In this document: piece after piece, positions 53,890-62,229 of the stretch
Layout of the letters: the number at the start of each line of letters is the position of its first letter
Position numbering within the stretch: the first letter of the stretch is position 1
Assembly: GCF_040930455.2 (NCBI RefSeq)
Contig: NZ_CP170494.1
Length of the DNA stretch: 64,000 bases
Strand: one strand, 5' to 3'
Source of the DNA: Neopusillimonas maritima
Lineage (GTDB): Bacteria > Pseudomonadota > Gammaproteobacteria > Burkholderiales > Burkholderiaceae_B
Program-made: the position numbers and the translations under genes
The notes under the pieces: generated by a model
What the model was told of the DNA's origin: nothing
The model's input: only the letters and a program-made list of their open reading frames with translations
The model's database searches: none

Positions 53890-55926
53890 ATGCAGAACAA
53901 CAATCAAATTCTGCGCGGATCAACGGTGTTGATCCCCGTGTTTATACCCGCCGTTATTGTGATTGGTTTGATGGTCATCGGTACCATCAGCAACCCAACT
54001 TTAGCCGGCGAGTTATTTTCCGTCACGCTAACGTATATTACGCAGAATTTTGGCTGGTTTTACATGCTGGCCGTTGCCATTTTTTTGGTATTTATTGTTT
54101 CCATCTGTTTTACGCAATGGGGGCTAATCAAGCTCGGGCCTGATCACGCCGAACCGGAATATAGTTTTCCATCGTGGTTTGCCATGTTGTTTTCGGCGGG
54201 GTACGGTATTGCGCTTCTGTTTTTTGGTGTGGCCGAGCCAGTGTTGCATTATGCTTTGCCGCCGGAAGGCCCGGCACTTACGGTGGATGCGGCCAAGCAG
54301 GCCATGCAAATTGCTTTTTTCCACTGGGGTTTTCATATTTGGGCCATTTACGGTCTGGTCGGGCTCGTACTGGCGTATTTTGCATTTCGCCACGGCCTGC
54401 CACTCTCCATGCGTTCAACGCTTTACCCTCTTATCGGCGACAAAATTTACGGCCCGGCAGGGCATGCGGTTGATACCTTTGCCATTTTGGGTACCACGTT
54501 CGGCCTGGCCACCACACTGGGTTTGTCAGTGGCGCAAATTAATGCCGGTTTGAATTACCTTTGGCCGACTATTCCTGTTGCAACCTGGGTGCAGGTAACG
54601 TGCATTATTGTTATTACGGCGTTGGCTACCATTTCGGTGGTGGCGGGGATGGACAAAGGCATTAAACGTTTGTCGCTGCTGAACATGATTTTGGCGGTGT
54701 CATTAATGCTGTTCGTGTTTGTCACCGGCCCCACGGTTTTCATCTTGAATACGTTCATGCAGAACACGGGCAGTTACCTCAGCAACATTGTCGAGCGTAC
54801 TTTTAACCTGCAAGCGTATACGTCCAGCGGCTGGATCGGCAACTGGACGCTGTTTATTTTTGCCTGGACAATCGCCTGGGCGCCGTTTGTTGGGCTGTTT
54901 ATAGCGAAAATCAGCCGTGGCCGCACGATTCGCCAGTTCGTGGTGGGCGTCATGTTCGTGCCAACTATCTTTACCTTCTTGTGGTTTTCGGTTTTTGGCG
55001 ACACCGCTCTGCATATGATCATGGTGGAAGGCTACACAAGTCTTATCGACCAGGTACAGGCCGATCATGCCGTGGCGCTGTTCCAACTACTTGAAAGGCT
55101 GCCCTTGTCGGGTATTGTTTCTTTTTTGGCTGTTGTGTTGATTTCCACCTTCTTTGTGACTTCGGCTGATTCGGGCGCACTGGTGGTCGACTCGCTGGCG
55201 TCGGGTGGTGCAGCGAAAAGCCCGGTGTGGCAGCGGGTATTTTGGGCTTCGCTGTCGGGTCTTGTAGCTATTACCTTACTCGTTGCAGGTGGGCTGAGTG
55301 CCTTGCAAACCGCTTCCATTGTTAGTGCTTTGCCGTTTGCCATTATTATGCTGATTGCTGCGGTGGGTATGTGGCGCGCCCTTGTTATTGAAAGTCATCA
55401 TGAAGTAAGCCTGCAACAGTCCATGCAAGGTCGCCATCACAAGGAAGGCCCGGGTTTCTGGAAAAAGCGTTTGGCCAACCTGGTGGATTTTCCGGCAAAG
55501 GCCGACGTCTCACGGTTTATTGCAAATACGGTTTACCCCAGCATGCAGCGGGTAGAGCAAGAGCTGGAGCAACAAGGCTGGGAGGCAACGGTTGCTTTCG
55601 ATCAGGAACAATATCGTGCCCGCTTCGAGGTATTCAAGAAAGGGCAACTTGAATTCGTTTACGAAGTGCGTTTGCGTGCTTATGCGATGCCTGATTTCGC
55701 CTACCCGGAAATGTCGCGCGATGTCGATGGCGATAAACATTACTACCGTGCGGAAGTGTTTTTGCGCAGGGGTGGGCAGGCTTACGATGTATACGGATAC
55801 GACAGTCAGGATATCATCAGCGATATTCTCGATCAGTTCGAAAAGTATATGCATTTCCTGCATGTGTCGCCGGGTATTCTGCCGTGGAAGATGGAAGAGC
55901 CTGAAGAAGAAAAACCACAATCCTGA
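53890..55926 (+). CDS. betT: BCCT-family choline/betaine transporter (BetT-like)
   Basis: 678 residues. About 12 helices with the BCCT signature WTLFIFAWTIAWAPFVGLFIAKISRGRTIRQF (about 320-350), PxGWxx-like GWFYMLAV, and TSADSGALVVDSLASGG. The hydrophilic C-terminus of about 165 residues (LVDFPAKADVSRF..., ending VSPGILPWKMEEPEEEKPQS) marks the long BetT type, where it senses osmotic state. Probably a proton- or Na+-coupled choline or betaine importer. AAAGG lies before the ATG. No bet genes adjacent. Confidence 0.92.
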   Translation: MQNNNQILRGSTVLIPVFIPAVIVIGLMVIGTISNPTLAGELFSVTLTYITQNFGWFYMLAVAIFLVFIVSICFTQWGLIKLGPDHAEPEYSFPSWFAMLFSAGYGIALLFFGVAEPVLHYALPPEGPALTVDAAKQAMQIAFFHWGFHIWAIYGLVGLVLAYFAFRHGLPLSMRSTLYPLIGDKIYGPAGHAVDTFAILGTTFGLATTLGLSVAQINAGLNYLWPTIPVATWVQVTCIIVITALATISVVAGMDKGIKRLSLLNMILAVSLMLFVFVTGPTVFILNTFMQNTGSYLSNIVERTFNLQAYTSSGWIGNWTLFIFAWTIAWAPFVGLFIAKISRGRTIRQFVVGVMFVPTIFTFLWFSVFGDTALHMIMVEGYTSLIDQVQADHAVALFQLLERLPLSGIVSFLAVVLISTFFVTSADSGALVVDSLASGGAAKSPVWQRVFWASLSGLVAITLLVAGGLSALQTASIVSALPFAIIMLIAAVGMWRALVIESHHEVSLQQSMQGRHHKEGPGFWKKRLANLVDFPAKADVSRFIANTVYPSMQRVEQELEQQGWEATVAFDQEQYRARFEVFKKGQLEFVYEVRLRAYAMPDFAYPEMSRDVDGDKHYYRAEVFLRRGGQAYDVYGYDSQDIISDILDQFEKYMHFLHVSPGILPWKMEEPEEEKPQS

Positions 55927-55947
55927 TTGAGCATGCGCTAAAATAAG

Positions 55948-55979
55948 TCGGCCTGTCTAAATGGCGGGCCGATTTTTTT
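55948..55979 (+). terminator. Terminator after betT
   Basis: TCGGCC (55948-55953) pairs with GGCCGA (55967-55972), followed by T7 (55973-55979). The 13-base interior is partly paired. Confidence 0.75.
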
Positions 55980-56039
55980 GCCCGCGTAGCATTGCACTCA
56001 AAGACCGGATCAGGTCTGTTTCAGGTATTTATATTTATT

Positions 56040-57875
56040 GTGGTAAAGACGGTTCCGACCTCTGTGCAAGAGCTCGAGGCGCGGCTTGCGCACTCGACGG
56101 CCCTGGTTCGTCGATTGTATTTGCAATACGACGTGTCCGCGATTCTTGCCGAGTCCGAGTCCGAGGAGGAAGCTCTGCCGCAGGTGCTACAGGCTATAGC
56201 ACGTAACAAAAGCTGGGATCTTGCGCTTGCGTGGGTTTTCGACGATGAACAAATTAATTTGTATGAATGGTCGGAGATTGATGAAGACGTATCCGATTAC
56301 ATTGATGCTTCGCGTGAATTGGCGCTGGAGCAGGTAGATGATCTGCCGGCTCAGGTGTTGGGCGCGAAAGATATTGTCTGGGTGCCCGACATCAGGACTG
56401 AAACGAGCCATAGCCGCCATGCAATTTCAACGCAGACCGGATGGTGCAACGCCGTGGCGTTTCCCTTGCAACATGGCCAGAAGTTGCTGGGTGTGATTGA
56501 GCTGGTTCGTCGCGATTGTGAACCCCTTGAGGAAGATCTGAAAGGGCTGTTGCGTATTCTGGGGCGCGACATTGCCCGGTTTATTGAGTCGGTGCGATAC
56601 GAGGAAGAGCTTGAGAAGAAGAATGCGCGGCTGGCACAAGCACAGCTGATTGCCCGGATGGGGGTGTGGGAATGGCGCCCCTCTGATGACCGCCTCAGGA
56701 CAAATGACGGAACGCTTATGGCGCTTGGGTTGCCCGCCTCACAAACGCCCAGGAACTGTCAGGCCTATCTTGCTTTCGTGCCTGAGCCTGATCGTACGCG
56801 TTTGCAAGAAACGCTGTCGTCGGTTCAGAATCTGGACGTAGATGAAATTGAGCTCGAGCATACTTTTGCAAGCCAGGATGGGGTGCGTTTATTGGTTTTA
56901 AGAGCGAAAGCGCGTACCGACCGGCATGGTCGCCTGAAGAAAATTATCGGCATGGTGCAGGATATTACCGAACGTGCCGCACTCGAGCAGGAATTAAGGC
57001 TTACCGCAGCGGCGGTTGAGCAGGCGGCCGAGGCAATGGTCATTTTGGACCAGCAAGGCAATATTGTGTCGGTAAACCCCGCCTTCACCCGAATTACCGG
57101 CTACAACAAAGAAGAAGTGAGGGGCAAAAGCATGTCGGCCTTGCTCCACTGGCCCACCGGTAAGCATGATGGCTCTTTCTTTCGTGCATTAACCGGCCGT
57201 TTATTAATGAGCGGTCACTGGGAAGGCGAGGTTTGGGCCCAGCGCAAGAACGGTGAGCAATTTCCCGAGCTATTGAGTATTAGTGTCATTCGCAACGCCG
57301 CCAACCAAATCACGCATTATGTCGGCGTGTTCAACGACATTTCAGATCAGAAAGATCAAGAAGAAAGGTTGCGACGGCGTGCGTTGTACGACCCGCTAAC
57401 GGCGTTGCCGAACCGTTTTTTATTGCTTGATCATTTGGAAAAAGCAATCGAGCGCGCCAGCCGGCGTCAGTTGAAGTTGGCCGTGTGTTTTATGGATCTG
57501 GATCACTTCAAGCCGGTAAATGATACGTATGGGCACGAAACAGGCGATCAGTTATTGAAGCAGATTGCGGTTCGCCTGGTGCGAACGCTGCGTAAGAGCG
57601 ATTTTGTGGCCCGTTTTGGGGGGGATGAGTTTGTGTTGGTACTGGAAGATATCGACGGCCTCGCTCAGGTTGAGTGTGTCGCTCAAAAAGTGGTCGATGC
57701 CCTGCGCGAACCTTTTGCCTTAAATGACGTCACCGTCGAAATAGGCTGCAGCATTGGAATTGCACTTTATCCGGATCATGCTGAACGGGCAAAAACGTTG
57801 TTGCGTTACGCAGATGAGGCTTTGTATGAAACCAAAGAGGCCGGTCGCGACGGGTATCGTATAACACGGCGTTGA
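56040..57875 (+). CDS. GAF-PAS-PAS-GGDEF diguanylate cyclase
   Basis: About 611 residues from GTG 56040; the open frame extends to TTG 55992 and no SD is clear, so the start is uncertain. A short coiled segment, a GAF-like domain (about 40-185, with VVWVPDIRTE..NAVAFPLQHGQKLLGVIEL), a PAS (about 215-325), a second PAS with VFNDISDQKDQEE (about 340-460), then GGDEF (about 460-610). The active site ARFGGDEFVLVLED is intact, and the inhibitory I-site RKSD sits 5 residues before GGDEF. It should synthesise c-di-GMP and be product inhibited. No membrane helix. Confidence 0.92.
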   Translation: MVKTVPTSVQELEARLAHSTALVRRLYLQYDVSAILAESESEEEALPQVLQAIARNKSWDLALAWVFDDEQINLYEWSEIDEDVSDYIDASRELALEQVDDLPAQVLGAKDIVWVPDIRTETSHSRHAISTQTGWCNAVAFPLQHGQKLLGVIELVRRDCEPLEEDLKGLLRILGRDIARFIESVRYEEELEKKNARLAQAQLIARMGVWEWRPSDDRLRTNDGTLMALGLPASQTPRNCQAYLAFVPEPDRTRLQETLSSVQNLDVDEIELEHTFASQDGVRLLVLRAKARTDRHGRLKKIIGMVQDITERAALEQELRLTAAAVEQAAEAMVILDQQGNIVSVNPAFTRITGYNKEEVRGKSMSALLHWPTGKHDGSFFRALTGRLLMSGHWEGEVWAQRKNGEQFPELLSISVIRNAANQITHYVGVFNDISDQKDQEERLRRRALYDPLTALPNRFLLLDHLEKAIERASRRQLKLAVCFMDLDHFKPVNDTYGHETGDQLLKQIAVRLVRTLRKSDFVARFGGDEFVLVLEDIDGLAQVECVAQKVVDALREPFALNDVTVEIGCSIGIALYPDHAERAKTLLRYADEALYETKEAGRDGYRITRR

Positions 57876-57878
57876 ACT

Positions 57879-58718
57879 ATGCCCTATCAAGTTTCGAAAC
57901 CCGCAGTAGCGCTTGTATTTTTGTTGGCTTTTTCAACCGCTTTGGCGCGTCCGCCTGTCGCAGACGCTCGTACCGACAATCGGCGAGCGCTGACTTCAGA
58001 AGCGGTCAAAGATTATGAAAAAGCCGTCGGGCAAATCCGGGCTACGGGGGTCGACCGCACCCGGCATTGCACCGGAACGGCAGTGGCGCCTCAGTTTGTG
58101 CTAACCGTGGTGCATTGCCTGTTCAACGATTTGGGTGAGCCCTATGGGAAAATTGATTTTTTTCCTGGGGCGCGAGCCAATAACGGTGAGCCTTTTGGTT
58201 CCTTTCCTGTCTTACGCTACTATCGCCCGGTTCAATACCAGCTTGACCGCAAAACAGCCGGTAATTTACGCTATGACCTTGCCTTGGTTGAAGTGGGTTT
58301 GAATCGAAAGGGTCAGCGTATAAGCGAGGCGGCCGGCGTTGTTCCGTTTCGCGCCGCCCATGGATCTACACCCGGTGTGATGACTACTCTGGGTTATCCG
58401 AACGATAAAGAACTATACGGTGCCTATATCCAGTCCGACTGCCGCATTCGGCTTTTTGCACGTATTTTGTATCGTACGGAATGTTTTGCCACCAAAGGGC
58501 AAAGTGGGTCGCCTGTACTGGTTTACGATGATAATCAGCAGCGCTACTATGTTCAGGGCGTGCTTAGCGGTGTGACCAAATCGGCCAGTTTTGCAACGCG
58601 TATCACGCCTGAACGAGAGGCTATTTTGCAGGCGATTGTTCAGGGGGATTACCCTCAGGAAGTGCCGAACAACACGCGTGAAAAGTGGCAACAATATTAT
58701 GTGGGTTCAGTGCCATAG
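57879..58718 (+). CDS. Secreted trypsin-like serine protease
   Basis: 279 residues. A signal peptide (PAVALVFLLAFSTALA, cleavage near A23) is followed by an S1-type fold. The triad is visible as H79 in LTVVHCLF, D133 in RYDLALVEV and S209 in KGQSGSPVLV. Cysteine pairs C64/C80 and C188/C202 could form disulfides. The protein is small and resembles periplasmic V8/glutamyl-like or trypsin-like proteases; specificity is unknown. It begins 3 bases after the cyclase stop, so it is part of that transcript. Confidence 0.87.
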   Translation: MPYQVSKPAVALVFLLAFSTALARPPVADARTDNRRALTSEAVKDYEKAVGQIRATGVDRTRHCTGTAVAPQFVLTVVHCLFNDLGEPYGKIDFFPGARANNGEPFGSFPVLRYYRPVQYQLDRKTAGNLRYDLALVEVGLNRKGQRISEAAGVVPFRAAHGSTPGVMTTLGYPNDKELYGAYIQSDCRIRLFARILYRTECFATKGQSGSPVLVYDDNQQRYYVQGVLSGVTKSASFATRITPEREAILQAIVQGDYPQEVPNNTREKWQQYYVGSVP

Positions 58719-58769
58719 GGTTAAGCAGGGTTAACCTGTGTTGCAAGAGCCTTTCTTAAGAGGAAAATC

Positions 58770-59990
58770 ATGGCTGGAGTAGAGCGGACAGCAACACGCA
58801 TTACCGGTTTCAAATCAGCGGAAATGGACTTCCAACTGATGCGCTTGCTGGGAGCGGCCGGCACCGGCGGCAGTACGGCAGGAGAGGTGTTTGCCGCCAG
58901 GGCACACATGGTTAACAACGACCCGCGCGAATGGCCCGGTGCATTTTCCTCCTTGGCCGATCGTTTGGTCAAAATGGCCGATCAAAACGTGAAACAAGGG
59001 CATTTGCCGGCGGCGGCATCCGCTTTGCTGCGGGCCGCCAATTATTATCGTTCGTCGGAATATTATTCCGATCCCTACGGTGATGCGGCGCTGCGCTTCG
59101 GGCAAGAGTCCCGTAATGCCTTTATTCGGGCTGCTGGTATGTTGGCGCATCATATTGTGGCTGTGGATATTCCGTTCGAAGGGCATGACTTGCCGGGTTA
59201 CTTTATGCAGCCGGTATCAGGCTCCGCCGACGGCAGAACCGTCATTATCATGACGGGGTTCGACGGTACCGGGGAAGAGCTGTATTTTCAGTCGGCCGCC
59301 GATGCGTTGAGTCGTGGCTATAACGTATTGATTGCAGAAGGGCCCGGGCAAGTGGGTTGCCTGCGTCGCTATCCCCGTCTTTTGTTTCGGCCCGACTACG
59401 AAAAACCCATTTCAGCCGTTATCGATTACGCCGTTCGACATCAAAAGGTGGCGCCCGAGCGTTTGGCGCTGTATGGAATCAGCTATGGCGGATACTTCGC
59501 CTCACGGGCGGCGGCGCACGATCAACGGATTCGGGCATTAATTGTTAATTCTCCCATTATTGACCTGGGCGCCTATATGCGTGGTTTCGCGCATCTTGAA
59601 AGTGATGAAGTGCCGCCGGACGAGGACGTTTCGTTGGCCGAGGTGGACGAGGTCCCCGAGCAATACATGACTCAGGAAATAAAGCTGGCCTTCAAGTCGG
59701 CCTGTCGTCGTTTCGGCGTCGAGCGTTTTTCCGAATGGATTGATGTATTGAGAGATTATCGGGTTGAAAATTTGGCGGCAATCCAGTGTCCCTCGTTGGC
59801 GCTGGTGGGGGCCGGCGAGGGCGACGAGGCGTTTCGCCAACACGAGCGGTTTCGGCAAGCGGTGTCCGGGCCGGTAACCAGCCGCATTTTTGAACCGGAA
59901 GAGGGCGCCGACATGCACTGCCAATTGGGTAACTTGCCGCTTTCCAACGCGGTCATTTACAACTGGCTTGACAACATTTTTGGAGAATAG
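58770..59990 (+). CDS. Alpha/beta hydrolase (FrsA/DUF1100-like)
   Basis: 406 residues. A helical N-terminal domain (about 50-130, HLPAAASALLRAANYYRSSEYY) is followed by an alpha/beta hydrolase fold with the nucleophile elbow YGISYGGYF (S238), a probable oxyanion-loop MTGFDGTGE, and a C-terminal GADMHCQLG that supplies the histidine (about 387). The helix-plus-hydrolase design resembles dihydropseudooxynicotine hydrolase and FrsA relatives; the substrate is unknown. SD AGAGGA before ATG 58770. It is 51 bases after the protease. Confidence 0.85.
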   Translation: MAGVERTATRITGFKSAEMDFQLMRLLGAAGTGGSTAGEVFAARAHMVNNDPREWPGAFSSLADRLVKMADQNVKQGHLPAAASALLRAANYYRSSEYYSDPYGDAALRFGQESRNAFIRAAGMLAHHIVAVDIPFEGHDLPGYFMQPVSGSADGRTVIIMTGFDGTGEELYFQSAADALSRGYNVLIAEGPGQVGCLRRYPRLLFRPDYEKPISAVIDYAVRHQKVAPERLALYGISYGGYFASRAAAHDQRIRALIVNSPIIDLGAYMRGFAHLESDEVPPDEDVSLAEVDEVPEQYMTQEIKLAFKSACRRFGVERFSEWIDVLRDYRVENLAAIQCPSLALVGAGEGDEAFRQHERFRQAVSGPVTSRIFEPEEGADMHCQLGNLPLSNAVIYNWLDNIFGE

Positions 59991-60001
59991 AAGATTAGTG
60001 C

Positions 60002-60388
60002 TTAGGGGCCGGAGCCTACCCGTCTTTGCCAGCGCGGGTTATTTCCCTTAACGAAATGGGAGTCGGCAAAGATTGCCGTATAGGTCATGGTCATGACATT
60101 CGTGGCCAAATCCTGAATGCCGTAAGAGCGGACAATTGCATTCTGGATACCCATGGAAAAGGCGAGCATGCTAACCAACGCAATTCCGCTCCAACTATCG
60201 GGCCGCGGGGCTGTTGTGAGTGCCAGCACGCATGCACAAACAAGCGCGAACCACTCTACAACGTACCCAACGCGCTGGTATCGCCCGCTTTGCCTGGCCG
60301 CATTAACGATGTACCCGCCAAGGAGTGCGCCGAAGGTGAACGCGACAATGGCGGTGATGTAAATAATATATTCATATTTTACCTAGTT
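60002..60388 (-). pseudogene. Internal fragment of a DUF1275 (YoaK-type) membrane protein
   Basis: The open frame ends at 60002 and is bounded by a TAG near 60388. It reads VAFTFGALLGGYIVNAARQS, then VVEWFALVCACVLALTT, LVSMLAFSMGIQNAIVR, and GIQDLATNVMTMTYTAIFADS, which is the core of DUF1275 proteins. Both ends are lost: upstream helices are absent, and the frame stops about 20 residues after ADS where more helices should follow. No start codon is well placed. The remainder of the gap 59991-60647 has no intact gene. Confidence 0.75.
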
Positions 60389-60544
60389 GCTGCTGAGCTC
60401 GAGCAGTACGTCGATGACGCGATCAAGAGAATGAAAGCGGAAGGTGATTTCTCCGCTCTGACCGACTTGAGCAAAATCGTCGCGCCAATCTCGGCTCTGA
60501 CTAAGCTGGGCACATTCCTCCTCAGGCTCAAAGGAGTTGCCTAG
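60380..60544 (+). pseudogene. Fragment of an unrecognised coding sequence
   Basis: The plus-strand frame reads VAAELEQYVDDAIKRMKAEGDF...ISALTKLGTFLLRLKGVA (about 54 residues) up to a TAG at 60544. Its charged amphipathic helix character differs from the antisense of the neighbouring DUF1275 remnant, which occupies the same frame upstream. It is likely the 3' end of an accessory gene joined to the DUF1275 fragment. Source unknown. Confidence 0.5.
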
Positions 60545-60647
60545 CTTCCCCGAACGACAGCTCTTGGCCGAAATAGGCCATTTATATCGGCACCGTTCCG
60601 GTAGCGCGGTAACTAAAATTACACACGCTTTCACGAGGGTCTAGTGA

Positions 60648-60941
60648 TCAGCTCGTGACATGCGGTTTGGCCGTCATATCGACCCCAAGTGCTCGCATCA
60701 CTGCCAGGGTGGTCTTCAACGTCGGATTGCCACGCTCACTGAACGATCGATAAAGCTGCTCACGGGAAAGGCCGGTTTTTTGGGCTATTTCCGTCATCCC
60801 CTTAGCGCGGGCAACTACGCCAAGGGCCTTGGCAATGTAGGCTACATCGCCTGTTTCAAAGGCATCGGCCATGAAGAATGCTATTTCTTCATCATCTACC
60901 AGGGCAGCGGCAGGGTCGTAGGTCGTTAGTTTCTCAGTCAT
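60648..60941 (-). CDS. HTH antitoxin of a HigBA-like addiction module
   Basis: 97 residues from ATG 60941 (MTEKLTTYDPAAALVDDEE...). It begins with an acidic, helical toxin-binding part and ends with an HTH: GMTEIAQKTGLSREQLYRSFSERGNPTLKTTL, characteristic of putative addiction-module antidote proteins. Antitoxin follows toxin, the higBA order. Its ATG overlaps the toxin stop region by 8 bases. Confidence 0.88.
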   Translation of the reverse strand: MTEKLTTYDPAAALVDDEEIAFFMADAFETGDVAYIAKALGVVARAKGMTEIAQKTGLSREQLYRSFSERGNPTLKTTLAVMRALGVDMTAKPHVTS

Positions 60942-61239
60942 CTTGGTCGCTCCATTCGGTGGCAAGTTTCTTTGCAGTAGCAATGTCGCGGGCCTGGGTG
61001 CTTTTATCCCCGCCGCATAGCAGGACAACCAGAAGGTTTCCCCGTCGCTGGAAGTAAACTCGATAGCCTGGGCCGTAGTGAATCCGCAGCTCGCTAATCC
61101 CTTCGCCTACCGGTTCAACATCGCCCGGCAAGCCTTCCGCCAAACGCATCAAGCGGGCTGCGATGATGGTTCTCACACGCTTGTCACGGAGTCGGGCTTC
61201 CCACTTCTCATAGGTTGCTGTCTGCTTTAACTCTATCAT
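60934..61239 (-). CDS. RelE/HigB-type toxin
   Basis: 101 residues. Family pattern: FEKWEARLRDKRVRTIIAARLMRLAEGLPGDVEPVGEGISELRIHYGPGYRVYFQRRGNLLVVLLCGGDKSTQARDIATAKKLA, reported here by parts: LRIHYGPGYRVYF and LLCGGDKSTQARDI are diagnostic of the phage-derived Gp49/HigB group. Probably a ribosome-dependent mRNA interferase. A palindrome sits 10 bases upstream. Confidence 0.9.
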   Translation of the reverse strand: MIELKQTATYEKWEARLRDKRVRTIIAARLMRLAEGLPGDVEPVGEGISELRIHYGPGYRVYFQRRGNLLVVLLCGGDKSTQARDIATAKKLATEWSDQDD

Positions 61240-61248
61240 CGACCAAGT

Positions 61249-61264
61249 GTAGTCTATAAACTAC
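61249..61264. promoter_or_regulatory. Putative operator of the toxin-antitoxin pair
   Basis: GTAGT-CTATAA-ACTAC, an inverted repeat with 5-bp arms, ends 10 bases before the toxin start. On the minus strand it contains a TATAGA-like -10, so antitoxin binding here would repress the pair, as is normal for HigBA. Confidence 0.5.
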
Positions 61265-61365
61265 GTTTTTGCAATTTCCCCTTAAGGCAGAAAGGAAGCG
61301 ATTGGTACTTAGGGGAGACGTGGATGAGCTAAGCGCCGAGTCTGCAAACTCCACTATGTATATCA

Positions 61366-62211
61366 TTACTCACAGGGGATGCCATCACGCCAGAATTGAA
61401 TATTGCGGAATGACAGATTGTTTACCAGATATGCCACTTCGTCCCGATAAGGCTTGATAGCCTGCGTAAACCTTTGCTTTGCATCTTCATCAAGTTCCGG
61501 AGCCGTGTTAACCAGTTCATCTATGATCTGTGGCGCTTGATTTAGTGGTGATTTATAAAGGCGAGCAAGGCAGTTTGAATAGTGGTTATCAAGGTTGTGT
61601 TGTCGTCGGATGATTGCAGCGTTTTCTTCCTCTTGGCTGGGTGTCAGTGGCGAAGTGTTATGCATTTGGGCCTGTAGTTTTTGGCGAAAAGGCTGGCTAT
61701 ATTCCTTGAACACCTCACCGGGCTTTAGCATCAGGTCAAAAACACATATTTTGAGCAACGGTTCCCAAGTCTGCCGTATTTGGTCTTTTGTGGCTCCAGT
61801 TTCGCTGAGGATTTTTTCGAAACCTATTATCAGTTCATGCCGCTCATCAAAAGTCGGTGCTCCACCAATACGTCCTACCGAGCTGAACAGCCTCACCGTA
61901 GTTTTCGAGGTTAGTAGTGTTAGTTCTTTCAATCCGGTTAATGCTTGCTCTGCTTTGTCTATGGTGGCGTCCAATCGCCTGACCTTGGCCTCTATCCCGA
62001 ATCCTTTTAGAAATTCAAACCTGCTGACCGTAGCTGCAAATAGCAGGGCGATACCTGCGGCGATGCCTGTAGCCGCTAACGCTGCAGAGTCCCGATATAA
62101 CGCCAACAACCCGCCGACTAACGCAGTCAGCCCTGCGATTGTTAGGGCAGTATCAACGATACCTATCTGAATGCTGCGTCCGCTGTACCGTGTGGTCTGT
62201 TTCTTAGTCAT
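61366..62211 (-). CDS. Unrecognised two-helix membrane protein linked to hsdR
   Basis: 281 residues, no family recognised. Two adjacent hydrophobic segments occur near the N-terminus (about 15-38 IGIVDTALTIAGLTALVGGLLALY; about 44-64 ALAATGIAAGIALLFAATV). The helical linker KVRRLDATIDKAEQALTGLKELTLL could be a coiled coil. The C-terminal 180 residues are cytoplasmic in style, mainly helical, with a HNLDNHYSN..LYKSPLNQAPQIIDEL block. It starts 18 bases after the hsdR stop on the same strand, so it probably shares the restriction transcript. Start ATG 62211 is likely. Confidence 0.7.
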   Translation of the reverse strand: MTKKQTTRYSGRSIQIGIVDTALTIAGLTALVGGLLALYRDSAALAATGIAAGIALLFAATVSRFEFLKGFGIEAKVRRLDATIDKAEQALTGLKELTLLTSKTTVRLFSSVGRIGGAPTFDERHELIIGFEKILSETGATKDQIRQTWEPLLKICVFDLMLKPGEVFKEYSQPFRQKLQAQMHNTSPLTPSQEEENAAIIRRQHNLDNHYSNCLARLYKSPLNQAPQIIDELVNTAPELDEDAKQRFTQAIKPYRDEVAYLVNNLSFRNIQFWRDGIPCE

Positions 62212-62229
62212 GCCGACTCCGTTGTATTT

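Noticed and set aside
60026..60379. A 172-residue open frame running through 60026-60544 as one gene
   Set aside because: Its first two thirds are antisense to the DUF1275 fragment and have no protein-like pattern; only the last 54 residues look coding.
60545..60647. TGGCC-GAAATA-GGCCA hairpin as a terminator or attachment site
   Set aside because: No U-run follows, and no matching copy was found in the window.
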